From Nocardia yamanashiensis NBRC 100130 (lineage in GTDB: Bacteria > Actinomycetota > Actinomycetes > Mycobacteriales > Mycobacteriaceae), in the NCBI RefSeq assembly GCF_001613325.1, contig NZ_BDCD01000052.1:1-41884 (forward strand): a stretch of DNA of 41,884 nt, written 5' to 3'. The notes under the pieces were generated by a model. It was not told the origin of the DNA and did no database searches. It was given only the letters and a program-made list of their open reading frames with translations. Positions 15,542-24,074 of this stretch are shown in pieces; within the stretch, counting starts at the first letter, position 1; every line of letters begins with the position of its first letter. A program made the translations under genes and the position numbers.

Positions 15542-17496
15542 GCGGTCTGGCCTTCCTCATCGGTATCGGTCCACGGCGGCACCGCACGCAGACGCGGCGC
15601 CGCGGGAATGGGAGCGCGGTACAGGTCATCGAGCGCGGCCTGCACCTGGCCGGCGTAGGGGCGCTGAAACCAGGGCACGGTGGCCGCGAGCAGGCCCCGG
15701 CGGCCGGAGGTGAACACCAGCACCCGCCCCTTGGGCAGGGCCGCCAAATCGCTGGGGGTGAGCGTGATCTCGGTGACCCGCTGGGTCGAGGTCGAGGTCG
15801 AGGTGCCGCCCCCGTTCGGGGCGTGGCTGGTCGAGGTCGAGGTGACCAGCTCGTAGTGCCCGCCGACCAGCTCGGACATATCCCGCAGGAACGAGGTGTC
15901 CTTCAGGCCCGCGCCCAGGGTCAGCACATTCGCCGCCGACAACAGTGCGGACATGCCCTCACTGCCCCAGCAGCGCACCCCCTGCGCCCAGGACTGCAGG
16001 ATCGTCATGACCACGATGCCGCGTGACCCGAAATGGCTGTACTGCTTGGGCAGGTCAGCCCATTTCACGATGTTGGCGGCCTCGTCCAGGACGATCAGCA
16101 TCGGCACCGGCAACCGGCCGCCGCGATGTCGGGCACCTTCGGCCTCGGCCGCCGCCGCGACCGCCGCGCACAGCGCGGTCACCAAAGGTCCCGCGTTGCC
16201 CTTGCCTTCCTTCGACAGCGCATACAGGGTGTCGCGGCCGGTCACGAAGTCCTCGACCTTGAACTCCCGCCGCAGTGCCTCCCCCTTGCCGGCGGGTTCG
16301 ACCCAGGGGCGGATCCGCTCGTACTTCAGCGCCGCTGCCATCTTCTTCGCCGTGGAGAACACACCGCCCCGCTGCTTGTCGGGCGCGTTGTACTGGTCCT
16401 GCAACGCCGCTGCCAGCAGACCGAACCCGCCCTTGCGCAGGATCTCGATCGGCTCGCGCTCCTCGACGTCGGTCACCCACGCGAACGCTTGCGTGATCGG
16501 CCGCTTCCCCAGCGCGCACGCCAGGAACAGGCCCGCAAGCAGGTCCTCGCCCTCGGGTTCGAAGAACGCGTCCCCGCGCGCGGAATCCACCGCCTCGGCG
16601 AACCGCCCGGCCAGCTCCGCCGCCCGCTCCTGCGCACCCGCACCACCATCAGGTCCGGCGACCCAGGCGATCGGATCCCAGAACCAGGTGCACGCCTCAC
16701 CCGCGACACCCTGCGGGTCGAATACATGCACGTCACCGACCAGATCGCGGGCGGTGCGGGTCGCATCCACGACATCTCGCTTGTTGCTGGTGGTGACCAC
16801 CGCGCCCGGAGCCTCCAGCACCGCCGGAATCACCCTGCTGGTCGTCTTGCCCGAACGCGGGCCCCACAGATCCAGGTGCAGATCCTCATACGAGGCATAC
16901 AGCTGACGGCCGTCGATCACCGCGCGCGCGATCATCAACCCGGGTGCGTCCCCATCCCGCAACTGCACACCCAGATCAGCGGCCTTGTCACGCATCGCCT
17001 CGACGCTCATGTCGTCGAGCTCGGCACCGCGGGCCATGAACCGGGCCTGGGTGTCGATCCGCTCCGGCGCGATCGGCATCGGACGGCGCGGCAACGTATT
17101 CAACCGCTGTTGGCCCGCCGACGCCTTGGCCGCCTTCCGGGCAGCCTTGCGATCGGCGCGCAGTTCCCGGATCTCCCGGCACTTCTCGCACGCCGCCCGC
17201 ACCGCCACCGCCGTGCCGACCACACCAGCGACCGTGGTGAGCGCGATCGTGCCCAGCCCGGCCCACGCCTGCGGAGTCCACACCAGGTCCTGAGCAGCGA
17301 TGATGTGCCAGGACGAGGCCACCGGATTCTGCAACGGCACATCCTGAGCGGGCCCGCCGTACACCGGGGCCACCCACACCGACAGCGCCATCACCTCGGC
17401 CAGCGCCGGAAGCCCGCCCGCCAGGACGAGCGCACCGACGATCTGCTTCTTCTCGGTGCTCCACTCCTCACCGGGAGCCTTCACACTGCGATCCAT
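15538..17496 (-). CDS. VirD4/TraG-type coupling protein (conjugative ATPase)
   Basis: A 652-aa inner-membrane ATPase that would bring the relaxase-DNA complex to a transfer channel. Two N-terminal membrane helices lie at about 18-45 and 77-100. The Walker A motif is GPRSGKTT (212-219) with the family's preceding LDLW, and Walker B is LIVLDEAANI (467-476). SRGIVVMTILQSWAQG matches the conserved segment after Walker B, and the C-terminal STSTS repeats are low-complexity. It overlaps DUF4913 by ATGA and starts 3 nt after the DUF5131 gene. No VirB4-type ATPase or mating-pore gene was seen elsewhere on the plasmid, so its partner channel is unknown. Confidence 0.92.
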   Translation of the reverse strand: MDRSVKAPGEEWSTEKKQIVGALVLAGGLPALAEVMALSVWVAPVYGGPAQDVPLQNPVASSWHIIAAQDLVWTPQAWAGLGTIALTTVAGVVGTAVAVRAACEKCREIRELRADRKAARKAAKASAGQQRLNTLPRRPMPIAPERIDTQARFMARGAELDDMSVEAMRDKAADLGVQLRDGDAPGLMIARAVIDGRQLYASYEDLHLDLWGPRSGKTTSRVIPAVLEAPGAVVTTSNKRDVVDATRTARDLVGDVHVFDPQGVAGEACTWFWDPIAWVAGPDGGAGAQERAAELAGRFAEAVDSARGDAFFEPEGEDLLAGLFLACALGKRPITQAFAWVTDVEEREPIEILRKGGFGLLAAALQDQYNAPDKQRGGVFSTAKKMAAALKYERIRPWVEPAGKGEALRREFKVEDFVTGRDTLYALSKEGKGNAGPLVTALCAAVAAAAEAEGARHRGGRLPVPMLIVLDEAANIVKWADLPKQYSHFGSRGIVVMTILQSWAQGVRCWGSEGMSALLSAANVLTLGAGLKDTSFLRDMSELVGGHYELVTSTSTSHAPNGGGTSTSTSTQRVTEITLTPSDLAALPKGRVLVFTSGRRGLLAATVPWFQRPYAGQVQAALDDLYRAPIPAAPRLRAVPPWTDTDEEGQTA

Positions 17497-17499
17497 CGA

Positions 17500-18450
17500 T
17501 CAGCCCTCCGTCGCTGCGTAGAAGAGGCAGTCCGGGCACAGCCGGTCCTGGCAGCACCGGTCGTAGTGCTCGCCCTGGGCGTGGCAGGCGCACTCACACG
17601 GGACCGGGCCGCGCACCGCCGGCATCTGGTCCCAGATCTGCCCATCCAGCTCGCGACCAGCGGCTTTCTTGTCCCGGCCACCCCACTGTTTGAAGAAGAA
17701 CGGCACGCCGGCCGCATCGCACTGATCGCGCAGATCCCGCGCCCAATCCGGATGCATCGCCCGCGCCCGCGGACCGGACTCGCCCCCGCAGATCACCCAG
17801 TCCAGGGCCGGTTTCGGCGACCAGCCCACACACGCTCCCGTGCACGGGCACTCGAAAATCACCGCATCAGCGGGATACCGGCACCGGCACCCGTCCGGGC
17901 AGGAATCCGGGAACAGGAACGGATCCAGATCGACCGGGCCGAGCATCGGCTCGACCGACAGGAACCGCAGTGCAGCAGGAGTTTTCAGCAAGTTGGTGAT
18001 GCGGTGGGTGACCGCACCGTTCTCCACCGACACCCCGAGCCACAAGTTCGACGGGAACTCCAAACCCCGGTCAGCGAGGCGGCGGGCCCGCTCGGGCCGC
18101 TTGGTCAGCAGCTGGTAGGTGTGGCGCGGCGTGGCGGCGATGACGTCGAACACCTCCCGCACGAACTGCTCGCTGACCTTCGCGTGGAACAGGTCCGACA
18201 TGCTGTTGACGAACACCAGCCGCGGAGTCCGCCACTTATACGGAATCGCCAGCGCCTCAGGGTGTTCGGTAACCGCGAACCCGGGCCCGGAAGTCCGGGG
18301 ATCGCCGTCGTTCTGGTACTTGGCCACGCCCATCGCCTTGAGGCGCCGGGCCATCAGCAGCGCGTAGCACTCATCGCAGCCCGCGCTGATCTGATCGCAG
18401 CCGGTCACCGGATTCCAGGTGACCTCGGTCCATTCGATGCTGGTCATCAC
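17500..18450 (-). CDS. Phage Gp37/Gp68-like protein (DUF5131)
   Basis: A 316-aa protein of the DUF5131 / phage Gp37-Gp68 family. The start MTSIEWTEVTWNPVTGC leads into TGCDQISAGCDECYA, a three-cysteine motif like that of radical-SAM-type iron-sulfur enzymes. Other family motifs follow: RLVFVNSMSDLFH, FDVIAATPRHTYQLLTKRP, NLWLGVSVEN, RFLSVEPMLG and DWVICGGESGPRARAMHPDW. A Cys-rich insertion (PDSCPDGCRCRYP, then ECPCTGACVG) and a Cys-rich C-terminus (CECACHAQG, RCCQDRLCPDC) could bind further metal. The biochemical role is unknown. In phages it often sits near methyltransferases, as here. Confidence 0.88.
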   Translation of the reverse strand: MMTSIEWTEVTWNPVTGCDQISAGCDECYALLMARRLKAMGVAKYQNDGDPRTSGPGFAVTEHPEALAIPYKWRTPRLVFVNSMSDLFHAKVSEQFVREVFDVIAATPRHTYQLLTKRPERARRLADRGLEFPSNLWLGVSVENGAVTHRITNLLKTPAALRFLSVEPMLGPVDLDPFLFPDSCPDGCRCRYPADAVIFECPCTGACVGWSPKPALDWVICGGESGPRARAMHPDWARDLRDQCDAAGVPFFFKQWGGRDKKAAGRELDGQIWDQMPAVRGPVPCECACHAQGEHYDRCCQDRLCPDCLFYAATEG

Positions 18451-20144
18451 GCAACCTCCAGGGCGCTAGAGACGCACTCGCCGACCTGCGGCGTCAGGTG
18501 GTCCTCGATCTGGCTGGCCCTCGCCGTCGGCGCACTGGCGTCGCCGGCGGTGTGAAGGACGGCGCGCAGCCGCGCCCCGATCCATGCGCCGACGGCGGGC
18601 GAGACCGCGTTGCCGAATCCGTCGCACTGGTCGCGGGCGCTTCCCCACACGACGAATTCGCCGTTGTGGCCGGGGAAGTCGGTGTCGAACCCGCACCCGC
18701 GTCCCACCTCGTGGGGGCCGAGCATCCGGAAGTGGCAGTCCTCCACCGCGATATCGGCCAGTGCCGCAGCCCATTCGGCGGTGAACAGTCCCGGGATCTG
18801 ATCCGAGGTCACCGTCGGCATGGGCTCCCAGTGCACGGCCGGGATCGTGTGCTTGCGGTAGGGCACGACGCCGGCCAACAGGCTGAGGGTTTCGGACGCG
18901 AGCGCGGTCGGCAGCGGGTCGTTCAGGCCGCGCGGGGCGCCCTGGAAGTTGTTGACCGCGGCGAACAGCATCGCCAGCTCGTGGGTCGAGGTGACCGTGT
19001 CCATGGGCTGGGTGAAGTTCTTGCCGTCCCCGTTGTGCCGGTGCGCCGCGAACACCGCGCCGGTCGACACGAGCGCGGTCTCCTGCTGATTGGTCTGTGT
19101 CGCCATCGGCTGCCACGGATGACGCTCGGATCCGTGCGCCCCCTTCGCGGGCATGAGGATCGCGGGAAACTCGGCGAATCGCTTGCGGCAGCGCTCGATC
19201 CGGGCCATCGTGCTCGGCCGCAGCGGCTTGACACGGTCCCCGATACGCGGGCCGAGGGTGCTCAGGTCCAAGGCCCGGAACGAGGGCGTCATCGGCGGAA
19301 TCACCTCGCGCCGGCACCGCGGGCACCGATAGTTGTACTGCGTGCCGTAGCGCACCGTTCCGGCCGGTGGGATTCCGGTCTTCCACGACCACACCGCCTC
19401 GACGTCCTCGTCGCAGCGCATGCACCGTGTCACGGGGCGATGCTCGAGATCCGGCGCCGGCAGGTGCCGCTGCCAGAACGCGATGTAGATCCGGTCCCGG
19501 CTCTGCGGCACCCCGAAGAACTGGCTGTTCAGGTACAGGACCTTGTGCTCATAGCCTTCGATCCCGAACTGGGCCAGCCACCACCGGTAGGTGGACCCGT
19601 CACCGATCTTCGGCCGGTCCGGAAGCGCCACCCCCCACGAGGTCAGCTCCGTCGTGCACTCGATCAGGATCATCCGCGGGCGGTGCTTGCGGGCGTAGTG
19701 CAGCACGCAGTTCGCGGTGGCACGGTCCCTCTCGGAGCGGGTGACCCGCTCGTCGAACTCGGGATCGTCCAGGTCGAACAGAGTCAAGCCCTGCTCGTAG
19801 GCCTTCTTCGTATTGGCGAACGTGTGATTCGTGCAGGTCACCCCGGCGACGAGGAGATCGGCCGGGGGCAGATCGCGCGCCGAATGGTAGTCGGCGGCAT
19901 CGGGATTGATGAGATCGGCGATCCAATGCTCGGCATCCGGATGGTTCGCCTCGTGGACCTCGACCTTGTAGGCGTTGTGGTTCGCGGCCATGATCGTGGT
20001 GAACCCCGCCAACTCGATCCCGCGAGTCAGCCCGCCGAAGCCGGAGAACAGATCAACGGCCACGAGATCGTCATGCCGGAACCGGCGCCGCCGGACGGCG
20101 GGACGGTGCACGGCCGTGCGCGGCATCCTTGCTGCCCGGGTCAT
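18447..20144 (-). CDS. Phage-type DNA (cytosine-5) methyltransferase
   Basis: A 565-aa C5-cytosine methyltransferase. Motif I is DLFSGFGG (31-38), where AdoMet binds. The catalytic loop reads GVTCTNHTFAN with Cys104, where classical enzymes have PC; this TC form resembles the phage 'SPECTNHS' group. Motif VI is LIECTTEL instead of ENV, motif VIII is QSRDRIYI, and motif X includes FGNAVSPAVGAWI. A four-cysteine zinc ribbon (CMRC ... CPRC) is inserted around residues 238-280 before the target-recognition part. No restriction endonuclease is nearby, so it is probably an orphan that masks plasmid DNA from host restriction. It overlaps both neighbours by ATGA. The target sequence cannot be read. 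Confidence 0.92.
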   Translation of the reverse strand: MTRAARMPRTAVHRPAVRRRRFRHDDLVAVDLFSGFGGLTRGIELAGFTTIMAANHNAYKVEVHEANHPDAEHWIADLINPDAADYHSARDLPPADLLVAGVTCTNHTFANTKKAYEQGLTLFDLDDPEFDERVTRSERDRATANCVLHYARKHRPRMILIECTTELTSWGVALPDRPKIGDGSTYRWWLAQFGIEGYEHKVLYLNSQFFGVPQSRDRIYIAFWQRHLPAPDLEHRPVTRCMRCDEDVEAVWSWKTGIPPAGTVRYGTQYNYRCPRCRREVIPPMTPSFRALDLSTLGPRIGDRVKPLRPSTMARIERCRKRFAEFPAILMPAKGAHGSERHPWQPMATQTNQQETALVSTGAVFAAHRHNGDGKNFTQPMDTVTSTHELAMLFAAVNNFQGAPRGLNDPLPTALASETLSLLAGVVPYRKHTIPAVHWEPMPTVTSDQIPGLFTAEWAAALADIAVEDCHFRMLGPHEVGRGCGFDTDFPGHNGEFVVWGSARDQCDGFGNAVSPAVGAWIGARLRAVLHTAGDASAPTARASQIEDHLTPQVGECVSSALEVA

Positions 20145-20371
20145 CGCTGCTCACCGCCCTGCGGGGCATCCGTGCGCAGCGCACAGAACGGCTCGCACGA
20201 ACCCAATTCGGTAGGGACGGTGGAGGTTCCGTCGCTGAAATCGCTGAGGCAGACCACCAGCGCCAGCACGGCCGCGAACACGACCGCCAGGACCAGGCCC
20301 ACCAGCACGCCCCCGATCGCGGGAACCGCCAGCACGACCGGCACGTGGACCACCTGCTCACGGGTCTTCAC
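20141..20371 (-). CDS. Small single-pass membrane protein
   Basis: A 76-aa protein starting at GTG 20371, which overlaps the upstream stop as GTGA. Residues 8-42 form a long hydrophobic helix (VVLAVPAIGGVLVGLVLAVV, then FAAVLALVV). The C-terminal part has three Cys residues (CLSDFSD, CEPFC). Family not recognised. Its stop overlaps the methyltransferase ATG. Confidence 0.72.
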   Translation of the reverse strand: MKTREQVVHVPVVLAVPAIGGVLVGLVLAVVFAAVLALVVCLSDFSDGTSTVPTELGSCEPFCALRTDAPQGGEQR

Positions 20372-20724
20372 GCCGTCACCCCCGCCCGATGGAAAGAGCC
20401 CGCGGCGCGCGCGACATCGTGCAGGCCGCGCAGCGGATGCGCCAGCCACGCCATCACCCCGGAACGTCGCACCGACGTCGCGACTTCGGCGGATACGACC
20501 CGCCGAGCACGCGGCGTGTGCAGCCGCTCCAAGGACGCCAGCGTGGTCAACCGCTCCATATCGGGCGAATTGATCGGCGAGGACTCCCCCGTCTGGTCAT
20601 CCAGCGCCACCTGAGTGCGGTGCAGCTCGATCTGCAACCGCTGCACCTCGGCGGTCAATGCAGCCAACCGAGCAGCAGTCAGATCCAGAGCAGGTCCGGC
20701 AGGACGGACATCGATGGCGGTCAT
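20368..20724 (-). CDS. Hypothetical protein with coiled coil
   Basis: A 118-aa protein. Residues 15-45 (LTAARLAALTAEVQRLQIEL) form a likely coiled coil. A basic C-terminal half follows (RARRVVSAEVATSVRRSG). It overlaps both neighbours by 4 nt (ATGA upstream, GTGA downstream). No family recognised. Confidence 0.75.
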   Translation of the reverse strand: MTAIDVRPAGPALDLTAARLAALTAEVQRLQIELHRTQVALDDQTGESSPINSPDMERLTTLASLERLHTPRARRVVSAEVATSVRRSGVMAWLAHPLRGLHDVARAAGSFHRAGVTA

Positions 20725-20945
20725 GCTGCATCGCCGTCCGTGCAGGGCTGCATCCGCTGCGGCTGCAGCAGTCGCAGCACCTCGTCACGATCGACGTGGA
20801 TGCGGTTGGACGGCATGCGCCAACCGGTCAGCCTTCCCTGCTGGATCCACCGCCTGAGGGTCTGCCGGTTCCGGCGGGCCAGCGCCGCGCCTTCGGCAAG
20901 TGGGATGAGGTTCCGGCTGACGCCGGGATTCGGAGAGTTCTGCAT
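20721..20945 (-). CDS. MerR/excisionase-type helix-turn-helix protein, first gene of the long operon
   Basis: A 74-aa winged-helix DNA-binding protein of the excisionase/MerR type: LIPLAEGAALARRNRQTLRR then WIQQGRL, with a wing at GWRMPSNRIHVDRDEVLRLL. I prefer ATG 20945, which has AGGAC about 9 nt upstream, over GTG 20954. It leads the operon that runs to 7130, and its promoter region (20955-21076) carries inverted TAGGTATGAG sites that it or the divergent GntR protein may bind. Since no integrase is present, a regulatory role fits better than excision. Confidence 0.85.
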   Translation of the reverse strand: MQNSPNPGVSRNLIPLAEGAALARRNRQTLRRWIQQGRLTGWRMPSNRIHVDRDEVLRLLQPQRMQPCTDGDAA

Positions 20946-20969
20946 GTGTATCACGTCCTGTCATCACTA

Positions 20970-21034
20970 CTCATACCTACTGATACCTATGACCTAGTAC
21001 AGCAGTGTTGTCATATGTGGTCAATAGGTATGAG
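20970..21034. promoter_or_regulatory. Divergent operator region with CTCATACCTA / TAGGTATGAG sites
   Basis: CTCATACCTA (20970-20979) and TAGGTATGAG (21025-21034) form a perfect 10-bp inverted pair. CTGATACCTA (20980-20989) repeats the first directly, one helical turn away. The region is AT-rich for this plasmid. GntR-family proteins bind such inverted sites, so the product of the gene at 21077 is the first candidate. A TACGCT -10-like box at 21066-21071 lies only 6 nt before that gene's ATG, and there is no Shine-Dalgarno, suggesting a leaderless transcript. Confidence 0.6.
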
Positions 21035-21076
21035 TGGGATGAGACGAGGTGACACCTGATCACTTACGCTTGCTGC

Positions 21077-21448
21077 ATGACCAAACGCCCTGGACGACCT
21101 CGATGGCAGCTACTCGCCGACGATCTTCGGCAGCGGATCAGCTCCGGCGAATACTCTCCGGGCGACCAGCTGCCAGCGAAGACAAGCCTCGCGGAACAGT
21201 GGGAGGTGTCGGTCAACACGGTCGAGCGAGCACTGTCCGAACTTCGCGACGAAGGAGTGGTGGAGACCTTCCACGGTCTCGGTAGCTTCGTGCGCACGGC
21301 GCCGGAGCCGGAGCCGGCCAACGACGAAATCGAGGAAATCCGAGAACGTCTCGCCCGACTCGAGACCCAAATGGAAGAGGTCTACGCGAACCTCATCCTC
21401 CATCACCCCTCGGAGAGCTCTGATACTGCGACTCAGGAGGCAGGGTGA
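21077..21448 (+). CDS. GntR-family transcriptional regulator (short form)
   Basis: A 123-aa regulator. The winged HTH is at about 9-72: WQLLADDLRQRISSGEYSPG, LPAKTSLAEQWEVSVNTVER and GVVETFHGLGSFV. Instead of an effector domain it has a short acidic coiled coil (EIEEIRERLARLETQMEEVY), so it probably dimerises without binding a ligand, like small plasmid KorSA-type or YtrA-type regulators. It is divergent from the long transfer operon and likely represses it and itself. Its stop overlaps the next start (GTGA). Confidence 0.9.
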   Translation: MTKRPGRPRWQLLADDLRQRISSGEYSPGDQLPAKTSLAEQWEVSVNTVERALSELRDEGVVETFHGLGSFVRTAPEPEPANDEIEEIRERLARLETQMEEVYANLILHHPSESSDTATQEAG

Positions 21449-22593
21449 ACGTCAGCCGCCTTCCCCAGAGCCCCGGCACGGTAACCGGACTGCACGCGAG
21501 GCGATCGAGCTACCACCCCAACTACTCCGCATTGGCGAAAAACCGTGTTGCGCTGGCCCGCTCGGCGGCAGGGATGTCTCCGAAAGTCTTCGCCGAAGCT
21601 CTCAGTCGGCTCATCGGCCGCGAGATCAAACCAGGGCACATCACCTCCTGGGAAACCAGCACCACACCGCCCGGTGATGTACTCCTCGCCGTCGGCGCGC
21701 TCGCTCCCAGCACCAGCAGCCGCATCGGCGTCCGCTCACACAAGTTCATCGCAGCGCATATCGGCCAGGCCGGCGCTGAACGGCTGAGTAGCGAACTCGG
21801 CATGCGCGAAGTGACCGGCTATCTCGGGAAAACACCTTGCTGGACCGCAGGTCTGGAAGGCGCCGGCGACGAGTGCACCCTCCATATCTGGCCCTGGGGA
21901 ACCGCGATCATCCACCTGGTCGAAGACCTCGACATCCCCGACGTGACCACACTGGCGATCTGGCGCTACCGGTCGTACGCAGAGAACCTGGAATGGGCGA
22001 GTGCCCAGCTCAGCAGCCTGACCAGCACTCCAGTCGAAGCCTCATACGTCCTCAGCCTCTACTGGGTGCACTCCACTCCCTGGGTCGGCTCTACCCTCGA
22101 AACCGGGCTACGCCTGATCTGCGCGCCGCGCATCCTCGTCGACCGCGACCTGACCGACGACACCGCCGCCCAGGCCAACGGCGAACGAATCGAGCAGGAG
22201 CTCCTGAGCGCCGGACACCAGCCGCCCGAGATGAAATCATTTGGTACTCCGGGTGTTTCGAGCGCATGGTCCAGCTGGTCCGGCGTCGTTTACCACCCGC
22301 ACGATCCGCTTCGGGCACTGCCAGAGGGGGACCTTGTCGCCTTCGAGATCGGCCTCCAGGCCGTGTGGGCACTGGCCGCGCGAATCAACGAACAGATCGA
22401 AAACGGCGCTGACCCGGAGGTCTGCACCCGATATGGGTACGGATTCCTGCGGGCCGCTCGCTCGGTTCTGCTTACCCCTCGGCCACAGGAAACCGGACAG
22501 CACCAGCAGATGCGCGACGCGATCGTGAGCACCAGCGGCCTGCCTGGACATCTGAATCTGGCCATGGAAGCCCTCAAGGAGACAGGTCGATGA
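21445..22593 (+). CDS. XRE-like helix-turn-helix protein with large C-terminal domain
   Basis: A 382-aa protein starting at GTG 21445. Residues 30-80 look like an XRE-type HTH (LAKNRVALARSAAGMSPKVF and ITSWETSTTPPGDVLLAVGA). The remaining 300 residues form an alpha/beta domain rich in Trp and His (CTLHIWPWGTAIIHLVEDL, NLEWASAQLSSL, VVYHPHDPLRALP) that I cannot name. It overlaps the GntR gene by GTGA and the cysteine hydrolase by ATGA. The operon context suggests a regulator sensing a small molecule handled by the hydrolase and YdcF protein (inference). Confidence 0.8.
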   Translation: MNVSRLPQSPGTVTGLHARRSSYHPNYSALAKNRVALARSAAGMSPKVFAEALSRLIGREIKPGHITSWETSTTPPGDVLLAVGALAPSTSSRIGVRSHKFIAAHIGQAGAERLSSELGMREVTGYLGKTPCWTAGLEGAGDECTLHIWPWGTAIIHLVEDLDIPDVTTLAIWRYRSYAENLEWASAQLSSLTSTPVEASYVLSLYWVHSTPWVGSTLETGLRLICAPRILVDRDLTDDTAAQANGERIEQELLSAGHQPPEMKSFGTPGVSSAWSSWSGVVYHPHDPLRALPEGDLVAFEIGLQAVWALAARINEQIENGADPEVCTRYGYGFLRAARSVLLTPRPQETGQHQQMRDAIVSTSGLPGHLNLAMEALKETGR

Positions 22594-23168
22594 CCATCGA
22601 ACTGGAGAAGGCGGCCCTGCTGGTCGTCGACGCGCAGAAGGGGTTCGTCAACCAGCACAGCGCGCCCGTCATTCCGATCGTTCTCGACCTGGCCACCCGG
22701 TGGGCAGCCACCGGACGCCCCACCATCTTCACGCGGTACTGGAACTATGCGGGCAGCCCATACGAAACCCTGATCGGCTGGCGAGCCCTCTACGGCCCAC
22801 CGGACACCGACATCGTGGACGAGCTGGTGCCACTCACCGCCCGCGCCAACGCGCGCGTCCTGGACAAGACCACCTACACCGCCCTGACCGACGAGGGCCT
22901 AGCCCTGCTCGACGAGCTGGACATCACCGACCTCGTCATCTGCGGAATAGCTACGGACGCATGCGTTCTCAAGACCGCCCTCGATGCATTCGAGCGCGGC
23001 TATGTCCCCTGGGTCGTGCGAGATGCAGTGGCATCCAACGCGACTCGCCACCCCGCCCAGGAAATCCACGATTCGGCCTTGCTGCACATTTCTCGTCTCG
23101 TAGGTGCTGGACAGCTCATCGACGCAGGCAACGTTCGCGACGCTATCGAAACTGCTCCGGCTACATGA
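22590..23168 (+). CDS. Isochorismatase-family cysteine hydrolase
   Basis: A 192-aa enzyme with all three catalytic residues in place: Asp of LLVVDAQKGF, Lys of VLDKTTYTAL and Cys of GIATDACVLKTA, with the cis-peptide region at ICGIATD. The family hydrolyses isochorismate, nicotinamide, carbamoyl-sarcosine and similar amides; nothing here fixes the substrate. It overlaps the XRE-like gene by ATGA and precedes the YdcF gene by about 60 nt. Confidence 0.92.
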   Translation: MTIELEKAALLVVDAQKGFVNQHSAPVIPIVLDLATRWAATGRPTIFTRYWNYAGSPYETLIGWRALYGPPDTDIVDELVPLTARANARVLDKTTYTALTDEGLALLDELDITDLVICGIATDACVLKTALDAFERGYVPWVVRDAVASNATRHPAQEIHDSALLHISRLVGAGQLIDAGNVRDAIETAPAT

Positions 23169-23226
23169 TTTCGGTTGAACTCGCCTGGTCAAACGGCTAC
23201 AGGCTGCACGAGCGAAAGGGCACTTC

Positions 23227-23895
23227 ATGCCGCTGACGACCCTGCCCGAGGACCTGGTGCCCGATATCGAAACCCTCTGGCACTACAACCAGCTGCGCCA
23301 CGAAGTCCGACCCGTCGATGCCGCTATCGGACTCGGTAGCCATGACCTGGGCGTCGCGGACCAGGCAATCAAGCTTTACCACAAGGGCTTCTTCCCGCTG
23401 ATCGTCTTCACCGGCGCCACCGCGCCCACCACGATCGAACGCTTCCCCCGCGGCGAGGCCCAGCACTACAGCGAATGGGCCATCGCCGGCGGCGTGCCAC
23501 CAGAAGCAATCCTGGTGGAGCCCAACGCCACCAACACCACCGAGAACATCAACTTCACCCGGGCGCTGCTTGCCGAGCACGGCACGCTCGGCAGCGTCAA
23601 ATCGGTGATGCTGATTTCGCGTCCGTACCAACAGCGGCGTAGCTATGCCATCTGCCGAAAGCAGTGGCCGGAAGTCGACGTCGTCTGCGCCCCGCGGGAT
23701 GTACCACTGGACTACTACATCGACCGGATCGGCGACATCGAGCGGGTCATCACCATGCTCGTCGGTGACACTCAGCGGGTTTGGGTCTACGCGGACAACG
23801 GCTGGGCCATCGAACAGGAAGTCCCAGACGAAGTGCGCCAGGCGTATTCGCGGCTCGTCGATGCTGGCTTCACTGATCGGCTGCTTCCCGAATGA
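23227..23895 (+). CDS. YdcF/DUF218-family protein
   Basis: A 222-aa cytoplasmic YdcF-like protein. Family motifs are AAIGLGSHDLGVADQAIKLY, GFFPLIVFTGATAP, GEAQHYSEWAIAGGVPPEAI, the anion-binding VEPNATNTTENINFTR (with the conserved 'E.....T..N' pattern) and VMLISRPYQQRRSYAICRK. It lacks the membrane helices of SanA-like members, like E. coli YdcF, which binds S-adenosylmethionine in vitro. AAAGGG lies 6 nt before the ATG. It is the last gene of the GntR/XRE/hydrolase operon. Confidence 0.9.
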   Translation: MPLTTLPEDLVPDIETLWHYNQLRHEVRPVDAAIGLGSHDLGVADQAIKLYHKGFFPLIVFTGATAPTTIERFPRGEAQHYSEWAIAGGVPPEAILVEPNATNTTENINFTRALLAEHGTLGSVKSVMLISRPYQQRRSYAICRKQWPEVDVVCAPRDVPLDYYIDRIGDIERVITMLVGDTQRVWVYADNGWAIEQEVPDEVRQAYSRLVDAGFTDRLLPE

Positions 23896-24074
23896 TTCGC
23901 GTACGATCTTGGAAGGTTCTCAGACCGCATGTGCACCAACCACTCTGGAACCCCCTACCTGATGGCTCACGCCCCATCCGCCGTGCCGCGCCGGCTGCGC
24001 CGCATGTGACGTATTCCGGCGTGTCGGTTCCCAGTTCCGCACCTTCACAGATTGACGATGGAATGCTGTGCGCC

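Noticed and set aside
16033..18555. Long plus-strand open frame of 840 codons
   Set aside because: It lies opposite the coupling protein, DUF5131 and methyltransferase genes, which carry clear motifs; its own sequence is Arg/His/Pro-rich without motifs, typical of an antisense shadow in GC-rich DNA.
18498..20573. Plus-strand open frame of 691 codons
   Set aside because: Antisense shadow of the methyltransferase and small operon genes; no coherent domain.
20721..20945. Excisionase partnered with an integrase
   Set aside because: No tyrosine integrase or attachment site was found, and the plasmid has its own replicon; the HTH protein more likely regulates the operon.
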